This document shows, piece by piece, positions 1-8,925 of a DNA stretch of 64,000 nt (position 1 is the first letter of the stretch; each line of letters starts with the position of its first letter). This DNA comes from Hyphomicrobiales bacterium (GTDB taxonomy: Bacteria; Pseudomonadota; Alphaproteobacteria; Rhizobiales; JACESI01): assembly GCA_039973685.1 (NCBI GenBank), contig JBDWKL010000016.1, forward strand, positions 62,001 through 126,000, read 5' to 3'. Position numbers and translations under genes: made by a program. The notes beneath the pieces were generated by a model that ran no database searches, had not been told where the DNA came from, and saw only the letters and a list, made by a program, of their open reading frames with translations.

Positions 1-863
1 TCAGCTTCGCGGGTCAAATTGATGGTTTTTGCGTAGCAGCCACCTTCAAAGTTGAAAATACCCTCGTCACTCCAACCATGCTCATCATCACCGATAAGGG
101 TGCGGTTTGGATCAGCCGATAGAGTGGTTTTGCCTGTACCAGATAGGCCAAAGAACACGGCTGTTTCGCCATCGTCGTTTGTATTTGCTGAACAGTGCAT
201 CGGCATGATGCCTTTTTTTGGCAAGAGATAGTTCAGCGCACCAAATACAGATTTCTTCATTTCGCCGCCGTAAGACGTGCCAGCAATCAAAACAACTTTG
301 CGTGTCAAATCGACAGCAATCACTGTTTCACTTTCGCAACCATGACGCTCAGGGTCAGCGGTAAAACTTGGAAGGTCGATGATTGTCATTTCTGGCACGA
401 AATCTTCAAGCTCAGAACGCTCTGGACGTACCAACATGTTACGAATGAAGAGTGAGTGCCATGCAAATTCTGTGAAAACGCGAACAGACAAACGGTTTTC
501 TGGGTCGTTCCCGCCGTTCAAATCTTGTGCGTAAAGCTCCATGCCTTTGGCGTAGGCGAGCATATCTTGCCACAAAACAGAGAACTTGCTCGGTTCCATC
601 GCTTTATTATTATCCCACCAAACTTGGCCTTCGGTGTTTGCATCACGAACAATGAATTTATCTTGTGCCGAGCGGCCTGTATGTTGGCCAGTATCAACAG
701 CCAGCGCACCGCCAGCGGCCAATTCGCCTTCACGCTTTCTAAGCGACTGCTCATAAAGTTCAGCTGTCGCATAATTCCAATGAATTGTGCCGACACACTC
801 CAACCCAAATTTATCCGCTGCAAAATCTTTGTTCCAAATGCCGTGCTGAACACCAATATTCAT
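1..863 (-). CDS. pckA: Phosphoenolpyruvate carboxykinase (ATP), N-terminal part, cut by window edge
   Basis: The reverse strand reads from an ATG at 863 to the window edge without a stop, giving about 287 residues of ATP-dependent PEP carboxykinase, the enzyme that converts oxaloacetate to PEP in gluconeogenesis. The start reads [14 protein letters not shown]. Family hallmarks seen are the substrate-loop region with [11 protein letters not shown], the stretch around [14 protein letters not shown], and the kinase-1a P-loop [11 protein letters not shown] near the edge, followed by IGDDEHGW. The C-terminal half lies outside the window. It is divergent from chvI, the usual arrangement in Rhizobiales, where ChvI is known to influence pckA expression in some species. 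Identity is very secure. Confidence 0.95.
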   Translation of the reverse strand, partial: MNIGVQHGIWNKDFAADKFGLECVGTIHWNYATAELYEQSLRKREGELAAGGALAVDTGQHTGRSAQDKFIVRDANTEGQVWWDNNKAMEPSKFSVLWQDMLAYAKGMELYAQDLNGGNDPENRLSVRVFTEFAWHSLFIRNMLVRPERSELEDFVPEMTIIDLPSFTADPERHGCESETVIAVDLTRKVVLIAGTSYGGEMKKSVFGALNYLLPKKGIMPMHCSANTNDDGETAVFFGLSGTGKTTLSADPNRTLIGDDEHGWSDEGIFNFEGGCYAKTINLTREA

Positions 864-1598
864 GTTTCTGCTCCATGATCTAATCTAATTGCGCATCGTT
901 GCTAAGCGTCCGACGCCTCGCTTTAATGAAGGTTAGAATGTTTGATGCAGCTTTAAGCAAGCAGGCCAATTGCCGTATCAGCCAATAAAGCCCACTGTTA
1001 AGATTAATAAATTCAAAATTTGAGGGTGAAATAATACGGCTGAATATAATTTTTGACTAAAAATAATATCATTAAACCAACCCAATACTTAATTTGGCTT
1101 TCGATAAAATAAACCTGATTTATAATGGCAAAAGTGAATGCTCATAATGGATTATGGCTAGTTGTATGAAGAACTTAGACAAGAAAAGCGCCCAGAAATT
1201 TCTCACAGGACATTCAAATCATATTCTTGCACGAAGAGCTTCAGGCCTTAGAAATTGAAGGTCAAACCAGCACAAGCAAGAACTTTGCTCAAAGTGTCTT
1301 CAAAGCCACCCGATGGTGGCTGAATTTGAAATTAAAATAGCAACGCTCTATTTAATTGGCGGTCTATTTTTTGCCAAACTTAATTTACTTTCAATCACTT
1401 AGCTCCAATAGAAACATAATTTTTGACACCACTAATATCCAGTTTCCAGCCGCCCATAAAATGATCTGCCATACTTTTCCCATAATTCGACTGACATACC
1501 CTATATAGAAGTAGAACTTGCATTCTAGGTTTTGCTAACCTCGGCCAAAAGCGGATTAAACATTTTGAATTCGCTCTCATAAATACAGGGAACTATCT
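864..1598. other. Long pckA-chvI intergenic region, no intact gene seen
   Basis: These 735 bp separate the divergent pckA and chvI starts and must hold both promoters. I see no RNA gene and no convincing intact coding frame. Between about 1128 and 1401 three forward frames give short peptide-like stretches in succession (for example LYEELRQEKRPEIS, then FLHEELQALEIEG, then YLIGGLFFAKLNLLSIT before a stop at about 1399). This could be a decayed gene with frameshifts, but I recognise no family and the signal may be chance. A 61-codon reverse frame at 1395-1580 is also unconvincing. Confidence 0.4.
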
Positions 1599-2303
1599 AT
1601 GCCCACGATTGCCTTAGTTGACGATGATCGGAACATATTAACTTCCGTTTCCATGGCGCTAGAAGCTGAAGGATATACTGTTCAAACATATACAGACGGC
1701 AATGCAGCGCTTTCTGGGTTCGAGCAAGCATCACCTGATCTCGCTGTCTTTGATATAAAAATGCCCCGCATGGACGGCATGGAATTGTTGCGCCGCGTTC
1801 GCCAACACAGCGAAATGCCTGTCATCTTCCTCACATCCAAAGATGATGAGATCGACGAACTATTCGGTTTGAAAATGGGTGCTGATGATTTCATCACCAA
1901 GCCATTCTCCCAACGCCTACTTGTGGAACGGGTAAAAACTATTTTGCGTCGCTCCCAACCAAGAGACCCCTCAGCGCCTCAAAAAGCAGAAGAAGCCGAC
2001 ACCGTGTTGGATCGCGACGGTTTGGTCATGGATACAGAACGCCATACTTGTTCGTGGAATGGGCAAAACATCGTTTTGACTGTGACCGAATTTTTAATTC
2101 TGCACGCGCTAGCACAAAGACCAGGCGTCGTGAAAAGCCGAAATGCCTTGATGGACGCAGCTTATGATGACCAAGTTTATGTTGATGACCGTACAATTGA
2201 CAGCCATATCAAGCGCCTGAGAAAGAAATTCAAAGTAACAGACGATGACTTTGAGATGATAGAAACACTCTACGGTGTCGGCTATCGTTTCAAGGAAGGA
2301 TAG
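1599..2303 (+). CDS. chvI: Response regulator ChvI (OmpR family)
   Basis: A 234-residue OmpR/PhoB-type response regulator. The receiver domain (about 1-118) shows the acidic pocket DDD at 8-10, the phosphoacceptor D52 in [11 protein letters not shown]79 and K101 in the TKPFS motif. The winged-helix DNA-binding domain (about 135-230) ends with YGVGYRF. It is followed by a sensor kinase with the ChvG layout and then hprK, the conserved chvI-chvG-hprK order of Rhizobiales. There ChvI controls envelope, acid-response and carbon-metabolism genes. A ribosome site AGGGAA precedes the ATG. Assignment rests on sequence plus synteny. Confidence 0.92.
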   Translation: MPTIALVDDDRNILTSVSMALEAEGYTVQTYTDGNAALSGFEQASPDLAVFDIKMPRMDGMELLRRVRQHSEMPVIFLTSKDDEIDELFGLKMGADDFITKPFSQRLLVERVKTILRRSQPRDPSAPQKAEEADTVLDRDGLVMDTERHTCSWNGQNIVLTVTEFLILHALAQRPGVVKSRNALMDAAYDDQVYVDDRTIDSHIKRLRKKFKVTDDDFEMIETLYGVGYRFKEG

Positions 2304-2379
2304 AATCGCGGCGCTATTCAGTGTATCTTGTTTTCAACAGCACTATTGAAACACCACCTATAAGGACGATGGACCGTTT

Positions 2380-4248
2380 ATGGTCGCCGAGCTGGATCAA
2401 ACAGATGTGGACGCTAAGTCCGGAAAGCCCACCCGCTTTTCGGGCTTATCTCGTTTCTTAACCGCGTCACAACCAGCGGATATTGTCACCGAAGATTCCC
2501 CACAAGTAGAGCCTAAAGCGATCTCAAAAAAGAAACGCAAAGGGATCGTGGGTTCCATTATTCAATGGATCACTGCCACCGCCTTTTCCAGCTTATTGCG
2601 GCAAATCATTGTTTTAAACCTTGTTGCCCTTATTGTTCTCGTGTCGGGCATTCAGCTTTCCAATAAATTCCGCAAAGGCTTGATTGAGGCAAGGGTGGAA
2701 AGCTTGCTTACTCAAGGTAGAATTATCGCAGGCGCGCTATCTGCTTCGGCAAATGTTGAGCGCGATGCCATTACCATTGACCCAGAAAAACTGCTGGCCC
2801 TTAAGGTTGGCGGACCAGACGGCACTATATTGCCTGAAATTGAAAGCCTAGACTTTCCAATTGATCCGCAAAAGGTCGTCCCTGTTTTGCGCCAACTCAT
2901 CGAACCGACAAAACTGCGGGCGCGTATTTATGATCGTAGTGGGGAGTTAATCGTTGATTCAAAATTCCTCTATCGCGGTGGCGATATTCTGCGGTTTGAC
3001 CTACCAAGTATAAACCCAGAGCCAGAGCCCTTTTGGGACCGTATCGGGAGCTTTGTTCACAACAGCCTTCAACGCACCAGCTTTCCCACCTATCAAGATC
3101 ATGGCGGTAAGAACGGGCGCAATTACCCTGAAGTAGAACTTGCTCTGAAAGGCAGTGATTCAAGCGTCGTTCGTGTGCGCGAAGAGGGTGAACTCATTGT
3201 TTCCGTCGCCGTTCCCGTCCAACGGTATCGGGCCGTGTTAGGTTCACTTTTGCTTTCAACTGAAGGGGATGACATCGACGATACGGTTCGTTCTGAAAGC
3301 ATGGCAATTTTCCGCGTGTTCCTTGTTGCAGCGGCAGTTACAATTATTTTGTCGATTGTGCTTTGGGCAATGATTGCAAGCCCTCTCAGACGTCTTGCCA
3401 ATGCCGCTGATACAGTGCGCACAACGGGCTCCAAAGCACGACGGACAAAAATCCCTCATTTTGGTGCCCGCTCAGATGAAATTGGCGAATTGTCGAAGTC
3501 CATTCGTGATATGACCGATGCACTTTATGGACGAATAGATGCGATTGGCAATTTTGCAGCTGACGTTTCTCACGAACTCAAAAACCCTCTCACCTCGCTT
3601 CGTAGCGCCGTTGAAACAATGCCGCTTGCAAAGTCTGAGGAGAACCGCGAGAAATTGCTCAAAATTATCCATCACGACGTGCTGCGGTTGGATCGACTGA
3701 TTACAGACATCTCAGATGCTTCCAGATTGGATGCTGAGCTGGCGCGTGAACAGGCCGACCCTGTTTCTATTAGAAAACTTCTCACCTCTCTCATCTCATT
3801 CACCAATGAAGTACATGGCGAGCAAGTGATGGTGGAGCTGGTTTTACCGCCGCAAAAGGCCGGCTCTTTGCAAATTGAAGGTCATGACGGGCGCATTGGG
3901 CAGGTGATCAACAATTTGATTGATAACGCTCGCTCATTCGTTCCAAAAGAAGATGGCAAAATTGTCGTTTCTGGAGTCAAAGAAGACCGAGATATCGTGA
4001 TCAAGGTCGAAGATAATGGACCTGGCATTGATCCGGCAGCCATTGAACGTATTTTTCGGCGGTTTTATACAGACCGCCCCGAACATGAATCCTTCGGCGA
4101 CAATTCAGGGCTTGGGCTATCCATCACTCAACAAATTGTTGAGGCACACAATGGCACCATCTATGCTGAAAACATCATGGCAAAAGACATTAATGGGATT
4201 GATGTTCGCGCCGGTGCTCGTTTCGTTGTACGCTTACCTGCAAGCTAG
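2380..4248 (+). CDS. chvG: Sensor histidine kinase ChvG
   Basis: A 622-residue membrane sensor kinase, partner of ChvI. It has a basic cytoplasmic N-terminus, TM1 around 72-94, a periplasmic stimulus-sensing region of about 210 residues, and TM2 around 308-333 running into a HAMP segment. The HisKA dimerisation helix carries H398 in DVSHELKNPL, and the HATPase domain has NNLIDNARS, DNGPGID and SGLGLSI. In related bacteria ChvG (ExoS, BvrS) is held off by periplasmic ExoR, which is not in this window. It lies 76 bp after chvI and 17 bp before hprK, so one operon is likely. The N-terminal extension before TM1 is slightly long for the family. Confidence 0.92.
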   Translation: MVAELDQTDVDAKSGKPTRFSGLSRFLTASQPADIVTEDSPQVEPKAISKKKRKGIVGSIIQWITATAFSSLLRQIIVLNLVALIVLVSGIQLSNKFRKGLIEARVESLLTQGRIIAGALSASANVERDAITIDPEKLLALKVGGPDGTILPEIESLDFPIDPQKVVPVLRQLIEPTKLRARIYDRSGELIVDSKFLYRGGDILRFDLPSINPEPEPFWDRIGSFVHNSLQRTSFPTYQDHGGKNGRNYPEVELALKGSDSSVVRVREEGELIVSVAVPVQRYRAVLGSLLLSTEGDDIDDTVRSESMAIFRVFLVAAAVTIILSIVLWAMIASPLRRLANAADTVRTTGSKARRTKIPHFGARSDEIGELSKSIRDMTDALYGRIDAIGNFAADVSHELKNPLTSLRSAVETMPLAKSEENREKLLKIIHHDVLRLDRLITDISDASRLDAELAREQADPVSIRKLLTSLISFTNEVHGEQVMVELVLPPQKAGSLQIEGHDGRIGQVINNLIDNARSFVPKEDGKIVVSGVKEDRDIVIKVEDNGPGIDPAAIERIFRRFYTDRPEHESFGDNSGLGLSITQQIVEAHNGTIYAENIMAKDINGIDVRAGARFVVRLPAS

Positions 4249-4265
4249 GTTAGAGTCTCACCACA

Positions 4266-4736
4266 ATGCCAGATACAATTCACGCGACCCTTGTTCAATT
4301 ATCAAGTTTTGGCGTCCTGCTGCGCGGCCCTTCAAACAGTGGCAAATCATCCATCGCTCTGAGAATACTCGATGAAGCAGAACAATCACGCGCGCAATGT
4401 CACCTTATTGCTGATGACCAAGTTATCCTTGCATCAAATGCTGACGGCTTGTTTGGCAAAGCACCCGATAATCTGTTCGGTAAAATCGAAATGCGTGGCG
4501 TTGGCATCATCAATGTTGAGGCCCGTCGCGAATGCAGGGTTGATTTGGTGGTTGACCTTGTACCGCTCCAATCGCTTGAACGTATGCCGGATGAAAAGCT
4601 GGATTATGTTACCATTGCTGGCGTCGATATTCGCAGGATATATATTGCTGAACGTAATCCAGATGCATCGGCAATTATCCGAACACTCTTAAAAGCTTTC
4701 CCCCAAGCCAACAAAAGCCCACTTGATTTCGCTTAA
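4266..4736 (+). CDS. hprK: HPr kinase/phosphorylase, short alphaproteobacterial form
   Basis: This 156-residue protein contains only the C-terminal kinase domain of HprK: a P-loop GPSNSGKSS at 21-29, the acidic ADD at 50-51, and the HprK signature EMRGVGIINVE at 75-85. Firmicute HprK is about twice as long because of an N-terminal domain that is absent here, as is normal in alphaproteobacteria. The target is expected to be the HPr encoded two genes downstream, which retains a serine at position 46. Placement after chvG suggests co-transcription and a link between envelope sensing and the regulatory PTS. Confidence 0.92.
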   Translation: MPDTIHATLVQLSSFGVLLRGPSNSGKSSIALRILDEAEQSRAQCHLIADDQVILASNADGLFGKAPDNLFGKIEMRGVGIINVEARRECRVDLVVDLVPLQSLERMPDEKLDYVTIAGVDIRRIYIAERNPDASAIIRTLLKAFPQANKSPLDFA

Positions 4737-4855
4737 AAGCGAGATTTTTGCATTTTTAGCTTGCTAATTTCAAACTTTGATCCATTTTAACAGACCTGCA
4801 AATTCAAAAGGCGGCTGCCAATGATGAATAGCGATACATCGCGTCGGAGCGCATA

Positions 4856-5257
4856 ATGATCGGATTGGTTCTCGTAACACATGGGAAATTAGCGGAAGAG
4901 TTTCGCTCTGCGCTGGAACATGTCGTTGGACCGCAAGAACACTGTGAAACAGTTTGTATTGAGGCCGATGATAATGTCGAAAAACGGCATGATGACATCT
5001 TAGCAGCGATCAAAAAAGTTGATAACGGGCGCGGCGCCATTCTCCTAACAGACATGTTTGGCGGAACACCCTCCAATCTTGCCATTTCGGCGATGGAACC
5101 AGGACGTATTGAAGTCATCGCAGGTATCAACCTACCTATGTTGGTAAAACTTGCCAGCGTTCGCGTTGAACAACCAATGGCTGATGTGTTGATTGAGGCT
5201 CAAGATTCGGGCCGCAAATATATCCATGTTGCAAGCCACGTCCTCGCAGCGGAATGA
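4856..5257 (+). CDS. manX: PTS EIIA component, mannose (EIIA-Man) family
   Basis: A 133-residue EIIA-Man domain protein. The phosphoacceptor is H9 in VLVTHGKLAE, and the family motif LLTDMFGGTPSN follows. No EIIB or EIIC transporter component is nearby, so it belongs to the regulatory, non-transporting PTS of alphaproteobacteria, receiving phosphate from HPr. It lies 119 bp after hprK and 10 bp before the HPr gene. The symbol manX follows rhizobial usage; no sugar substrate is implied. Confidence 0.9.
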   Translation: MIGLVLVTHGKLAEEFRSALEHVVGPQEHCETVCIEADDNVEKRHDDILAAIKKVDNGRGAILLTDMFGGTPSNLAISAMEPGRIEVIAGINLPMLVKLASVRVEQPMADVLIEAQDSGRKYIHVASHVLAAE

Positions 5258-5267
5258 TCCTTCTTTA

Positions 5268-5537
5268 ATGATCGAAAAAACACTGACAATTTGTAATATT
5301 CGCGGCCTTCATGCCCGCGCGTCTGCCAAGTTTGTGAAATGCGTTGAAAATCACGATGCAAATGTCACCGTCAGTCGCGATGGAAGCTCAGTTGGCGGCA
5401 CATCCATCATGGGATTAATGATGTTAGCAGCAGCACCGGGTTGCACCATCGATGTTACCGCGACGGGTGCTGACGCAGAGAGTGTGATGCAAGCACTCAG
5501 TGATTTGGTGGCTGATAAATTTGGTGAAGGCGAATAA
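5268..5537 (+). CDS. ptsH: HPr phosphocarrier protein
   Basis: An 89-residue HPr-like protein with the start chosen at the ATG giving MIEKTLTICN, which matches family length; an upstream in-frame extension would overlap manX. The phosphohistidine is H15 in RGLHARAS, and S46 in GGTSIMGLMML is the residue expected to be phosphorylated by HprK. It belongs to the PTS-Ntr/HPr relay. In many Rhizobiales ahcY follows this gene; here nudC does. Confidence 0.93.
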   Translation: MIEKTLTICNIRGLHARASAKFVKCVENHDANVTVSRDGSSVGGTSIMGLMMLAAAPGCTIDVTATGADAESVMQALSDLVADKFGEGE

Positions 5538-5562
5538 TCTTCAATTTTATGAAAGACGCGCT

Positions 5563-6501
5563 GTGAGCAAAACAATAGATTTCTTCAATGCTGCCTGCGA
5601 TTTGAGCGACAAGAATGGCTTTACTGGTAACACGCTTGATCGGCTTGGAGAGCAGCGCGATACGCTTGATTTTGATGCTTTGGTAAGCAACGAGAACGCT
5701 GTGTTTTATATCGTCGTTGGCCATGGACAGTTGGTAAAATCAACCAAGCCATTTGTTGCAAAATTCACCGCCCACGATATTCAAAAATTGGGCGAGGATA
5801 TTCACCAAGCCCATCTGCTTGGCCTGACTGAGAATGGTGATCCAGAATTTGCACTTGGTATTGCCCCGCGTGAAGAATTCCCCTCAGGCATGGAAGCAAT
5901 CGATTTGCGTTCGGCGACCAGAGGTGGGGTGTTAAGGGGTCAAGAGATTGGCGCACTTGCTCAAGCGCGCTCCTTGGTTGCTTGGCATCGCAACAGCCAG
6001 TTTTGCCCAAAGTGCGGCACCAAAACCACGACTATACAAGCAGGCTATGCACGGCGATGCGAACCCTGTGGCATAACCCATTTTCCACGCACAGACCCTG
6101 TCTCAATCATGATTGCCGTTGATGGAGATCGTTGCCTTCTCGGTCGCAGCCCGCATTTTCCTGAGAATATGGTTTCAGCGCTTGCTGGCTTTATCGAGGT
6201 TGGTGAAACTGTAGAGGAGGCCGTGCGGCGCGAGATATTGGAAGAAGCAGGCATTAAATGTGAGCGCGTGCGCTATCATTCCAGCCAACCGTGGCCGTTT
6301 CCCTCATCATTGATGATTGGGTGTTTTGCAGAAGCAACGTCAACAGACATCAAGCTTGATGATGAATTAGACCTTTGCCGTTGGTTCACACGCGATGAAA
6401 CCCGTGCAATTTTGGAAAACACCCACCCAGAAGGTTTTTGGGCGCCGCCTGAAACAGCGATCGCCCATCAACTTATGCGTAGTTTTGTAGAAGGTATGTA
6501 A
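5563..6501 (+). CDS. nudC: NADH pyrophosphatase NudC (Nudix hydrolase)
   Basis: I favour the GTG start at 5563 (312 residues), because the upstream ATG at 5500 lies inside ptsH. The protein has the NudC plan: an N-terminal domain, a zinc ribbon with C148, C151, C166 and C169, then a Nudix box starting at G209 with E215 and REILEE at 223-228. NudC hydrolyses NAD(H) to NMN(H) and AMP and also removes NAD caps from RNA in some bacteria. It lies 25 bp after ptsH on the same strand and could be read through from the PTS operon. Confidence 0.9.
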   Translation: MSKTIDFFNAACDLSDKNGFTGNTLDRLGEQRDTLDFDALVSNENAVFYIVVGHGQLVKSTKPFVAKFTAHDIQKLGEDIHQAHLLGLTENGDPEFALGIAPREEFPSGMEAIDLRSATRGGVLRGQEIGALAQARSLVAWHRNSQFCPKCGTKTTTIQAGYARRCEPCGITHFPRTDPVSIMIAVDGDRCLLGRSPHFPENMVSALAGFIEVGETVEEAVRREILEEAGIKCERVRYHSSQPWPFPSSLMIGCFAEATSTDIKLDDELDLCRWFTRDETRAILENTHPEGFWAPPETAIAHQLMRSFVEGM

Positions 6502-6511
6502 GAGAGTTCTC

Positions 6512-6997
6512 TTAGTTACCACCACCAGCAAATGTATTGCGTTGTTCAACTTGGCTTTGTACTTCACCAAATGTAGTTGCGCCATCACCAAGAACAAGCG
6601 AGCGTTCGCAATTTGGTGAGCAGCTGAACGTTTCACGCTCTGTACGACGATAGACCGTTACAGCGTTTACCGCTTCCGCTCTAACCGTTAAAAGCGTATC
6701 AGCGATAGGCTGACCATCTTCACCCAGAATGATCATGTTGGTCACGCCGTAGCTTTTACCAGTAATGATCAATGTGTTGGAATCTTGCACTGTTGCATCT
6801 GCAATGCCTGGATTGCCGATGATAATCGTTGATGCAGGCTTAGACGTACGCATAACTTTTGCGTGGTCTACCGTTATCTCTAGTGAATCTGTTGCTCTCG
6901 CTGTATCTACGACGAGCATTGTTGAAACCATCGCGCCTGCGCCAACAAGAAGTGAGAGCAGGGAAATACGAGTATTACGAGATAAAATTGACAGCAT
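6512..6997 (-). CDS. Secreted protein with T2SS/T3SS pilus-formation N-terminal domain
   Basis: A 161-residue exported protein. Residues 1-35 form a signal peptide ending near ARA. Residues 38-110 match the small beta domain found at the N-terminus of pilus secretins such as CpaC (phrases IIIGNPGIADA and SYGVTNMIILGEDG). There is no secretin domain, so it is a stand-alone version, a type common in Rhizobiales. The C-terminal tail has a cysteine pair (SCSPNC) and a low-complexity end. No other pilus gene is in the window, so the role is unknown. It is convergent with nudC (10 bp gap) and divergent from the nicotianamine-synthase-like operon. Confidence 0.75.
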   Translation of the reverse strand: MLSILSRNTRISLLSLLVGAGAMVSTMLVVDTARATDSLEITVDHAKVMRTSKPASTIIIGNPGIADATVQDSNTLIITGKSYGVTNMIILGEDGQPIADTLLTVRAEAVNAVTVYRRTERETFSCSPNCERSLVLGDGATTFGEVQSQVEQRNTFAGGGN

Positions 6998-7206
6998 TTT
7001 TTACGCTTTCGACATTTGAGTTGCGGTTAAGCTACCTCGTTATGGTAAATGAATGATTGACGCCGAAGACCCAACTGCTCTAAATCCGCAATTTAACTCA
7101 GTTTGTTGTTTAATAACGTGACTTGTTTTGCATTGCACAAACACCCATCTTCACTTACGACACCCTATGGGTTTAATTTGTTAGTTAAGTCACTATGGAA
7201 TTCTAA

Positions 7207-8007
7207 ATGACGAAATATGACGTTCAAAACTCCAACAACGAGATTATTTCGCTCTGCGAGCAAATCGCTGAAACACCAATTAATGACCTTGATCGTTTGG
7301 AAGAACTCTATTCCAAGCTTGATCCCATTTTGGACGTTGCAGACCAAGAAACTGTTGACTTGGTTTTGAGCGATACAACATTTCAAGAAAACCGAGATCA
7401 ACTTCACACCAAACGTGCGCATTATGAATATGATCGCGAGAAGCTTCTGGCTGACGAAATCATCGCTGAACATAATGCCGATGTGGCCGCAAAATTTCGG
7501 AGCCATGATTGGTATGACAAGGCATTGGATTTTGAAACAACAGCCCTAGCGCCCTATAAGCTGCAAAACATCTTGTTCGTTGGCTCAGGTCCGTTTCCAA
7601 CATCCCCAATGGCCTTTTTACGCAATAATCCAAGCGCCAAAGTTTCCTGTATGGAGCGCTATGAAGCCGCTTGTGAAAAGGCGCGAGAAGTCGCCAATAT
7701 TTTTGGCATGGACGCGCTCAACATTATCAACAATGAGAGCACGGACGTTACCGACTTTTCTGACTATGATTGCGTCATCGTCGGCTTGGTGGTCGGTGCT
7801 GTCCAAGAGCAAAAAGCAAAAATCGTCAAACACTTTCTTGATCACGTGCCTGAAGAAACACTACTGTGTTTTCGCACAGCGGACGGTTCTGGTCAGATTA
7901 TCTATCCAAGTGTAGATTTAGACCATTTGGCGGGTCTCAATTATAAAGTTTTGGAAGGTCCGCCCCATAAGAGCTTTACACTTGTCATTTTGGAGCGTGG
8001 TCAATGA
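7207..8007 (+). CDS. Nicotianamine synthase-like protein A
   Basis: This 266-residue protein resembles nicotianamine synthases and the staphylopine enzyme CntL, which transfer 3-amino-3-carboxypropyl groups from S-adenosylmethionine. A helical N-terminal region (1-118) is followed by a Rossmann-like SAM domain starting with LFVGSGPFPTS at 123-133. Later NAS-like stretches are VIVGLVVGAVQEQKAKIVKH at 190-209 and LLCFRTADGSG at 219-229, then IYPSVD. By eye E78 (in YEYDREK) and Y103 fall where catalytic Glu and Tyr residues lie in archaeal NAS; this placement needs an alignment. It is first in a five-gene operon and its stop overlaps the next start (ATGA). Substrate and product are unknown. Confidence 0.8.
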   Translation: MTKYDVQNSNNEIISLCEQIAETPINDLDRLEELYSKLDPILDVADQETVDLVLSDTTFQENRDQLHTKRAHYEYDREKLLADEIIAEHNADVAAKFRSHDWYDKALDFETTALAPYKLQNILFVGSGPFPTSPMAFLRNNPSAKVSCMERYEAACEKAREVANIFGMDALNIINNESTDVTDFSDYDCVIVGLVVGAVQEQKAKIVKHFLDHVPEETLLCFRTADGSGQIIYPSVDLDHLAGLNYKVLEGPPHKSFTLVILERGQ

Positions 8008-8924
8008 CCAATGAAATTGCTTCACTTGACGAGCAAATAATTGAAATCACAAATGTCATCGCCTTTTACGCAAAACGCCTCACGTTGATGCGGGGGCGAG
8101 ACGTGACAACGGAAGCACGAAGCCGCAGCTATCTTTCAAGTGGCAGTGCCGAAACCGCTTATCAAACTGTTTCGCCTTGGTATCAAATACTCGAACCAAT
8201 TTATGCCGAGCTTGAAGGTTTAATGCAGCAAGCAGACAGTGATGATACAGCCCGTATTTTGGCCGATGATCGCATTAAGGGCGCGCTTGAGCATCTTCAC
8301 CAAATTAGAGCGGCCTATGAATTTGACAAAGAGATTGATGCGGCAAAAACAATTTTAGGCTTAGAAGACCCTGCCCAACATTTAGCTGAGATCATGGATC
8401 ATCAGTCCTACTGGATTTTGACTGAGCCTGTTTTGAAGGCACTCAAGGGTGCCAAGAATGTTGCCGTTATTGGTTCTGGTCCTCTTCCTCTGACAGCGCT
8501 TGGTGTCGCGGAACAAACGGACGCTTTTGTTACGTGTTTCGAGCTTGATAAGGACGCCTTTGATCTCGGCAACAAAATCATTGCCCATAGTCCGCAAAAA
8601 CAAAACATCGCGTGTTTGAACCAATTGGCTAAAGGCGGTGATGTTTTCAAAAAGTTTGATGCGGTCATTTCAGCGGTGCTTTTGGGCGTGGATCTTGATA
8701 GTCCAATTCACATTCCAAAATCTGAAACGCTGAATGCCTTTCTAAGTGCTGTACCAAACAACGCGCCGGTCATCTTGCGTGACCCGTTTCGCTTAGGCAG
8801 TTTATTTTATCCAGCCGCTCAAACTGATCAACTTTCAAATGTCGACGTCAATCGGTTTGATCCTCTAGCAGTAATTGGCGAACCCTATCGTTCCTCTTTC
8901 CTCATTTTGCGGACATCCAGTTAA
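8004..8924 (+). CDS. Nicotianamine synthase-like protein B (diverged tandem paralogue)
   Basis: A 306-residue second member of the same family. The SAM-binding motif VAVIGSGPLPLTALG at 153-167 is very close to the plant NAS signature. The N-terminal helical part (about 1-150) is longer than in the upstream paralogue. E106/E110 (YEFDKE) and Y136 match the E/Y pattern of protein A. The region LRDPFRLGSLFYP at 258-270 corresponds to the NAS 'R..G....YP' segment. Identity to protein A is low by eye, so the duplication is old or the genes were acquired separately. It overlaps the previous gene by 4 bp and ends 1 bp before the next, suggesting coupled translation and perhaps a hetero-oligomer. Confidence 0.78.
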   Translation: MTNEIASLDEQIIEITNVIAFYAKRLTLMRGRDVTTEARSRSYLSSGSAETAYQTVSPWYQILEPIYAELEGLMQQADSDDTARILADDRIKGALEHLHQIRAAYEFDKEIDAAKTILGLEDPAQHLAEIMDHQSYWILTEPVLKALKGAKNVAVIGSGPLPLTALGVAEQTDAFVTCFELDKDAFDLGNKIIAHSPQKQNIACLNQLAKGGDVFKKFDAVISAVLLGVDLDSPIHIPKSETLNAFLSAVPNNAPVILRDPFRLGSLFYPAAQTDQLSNVDVNRFDPLAVIGEPYRSSFLILRTSS

Positions 8925-8925
8925 A

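Noticed and set aside
1395-1580. 61-codon reverse frame in the pckA-chvI gap
   Set aside because: No ribosome site, no family resemblance and odd composition; it overlaps the presumed chvI promoter.
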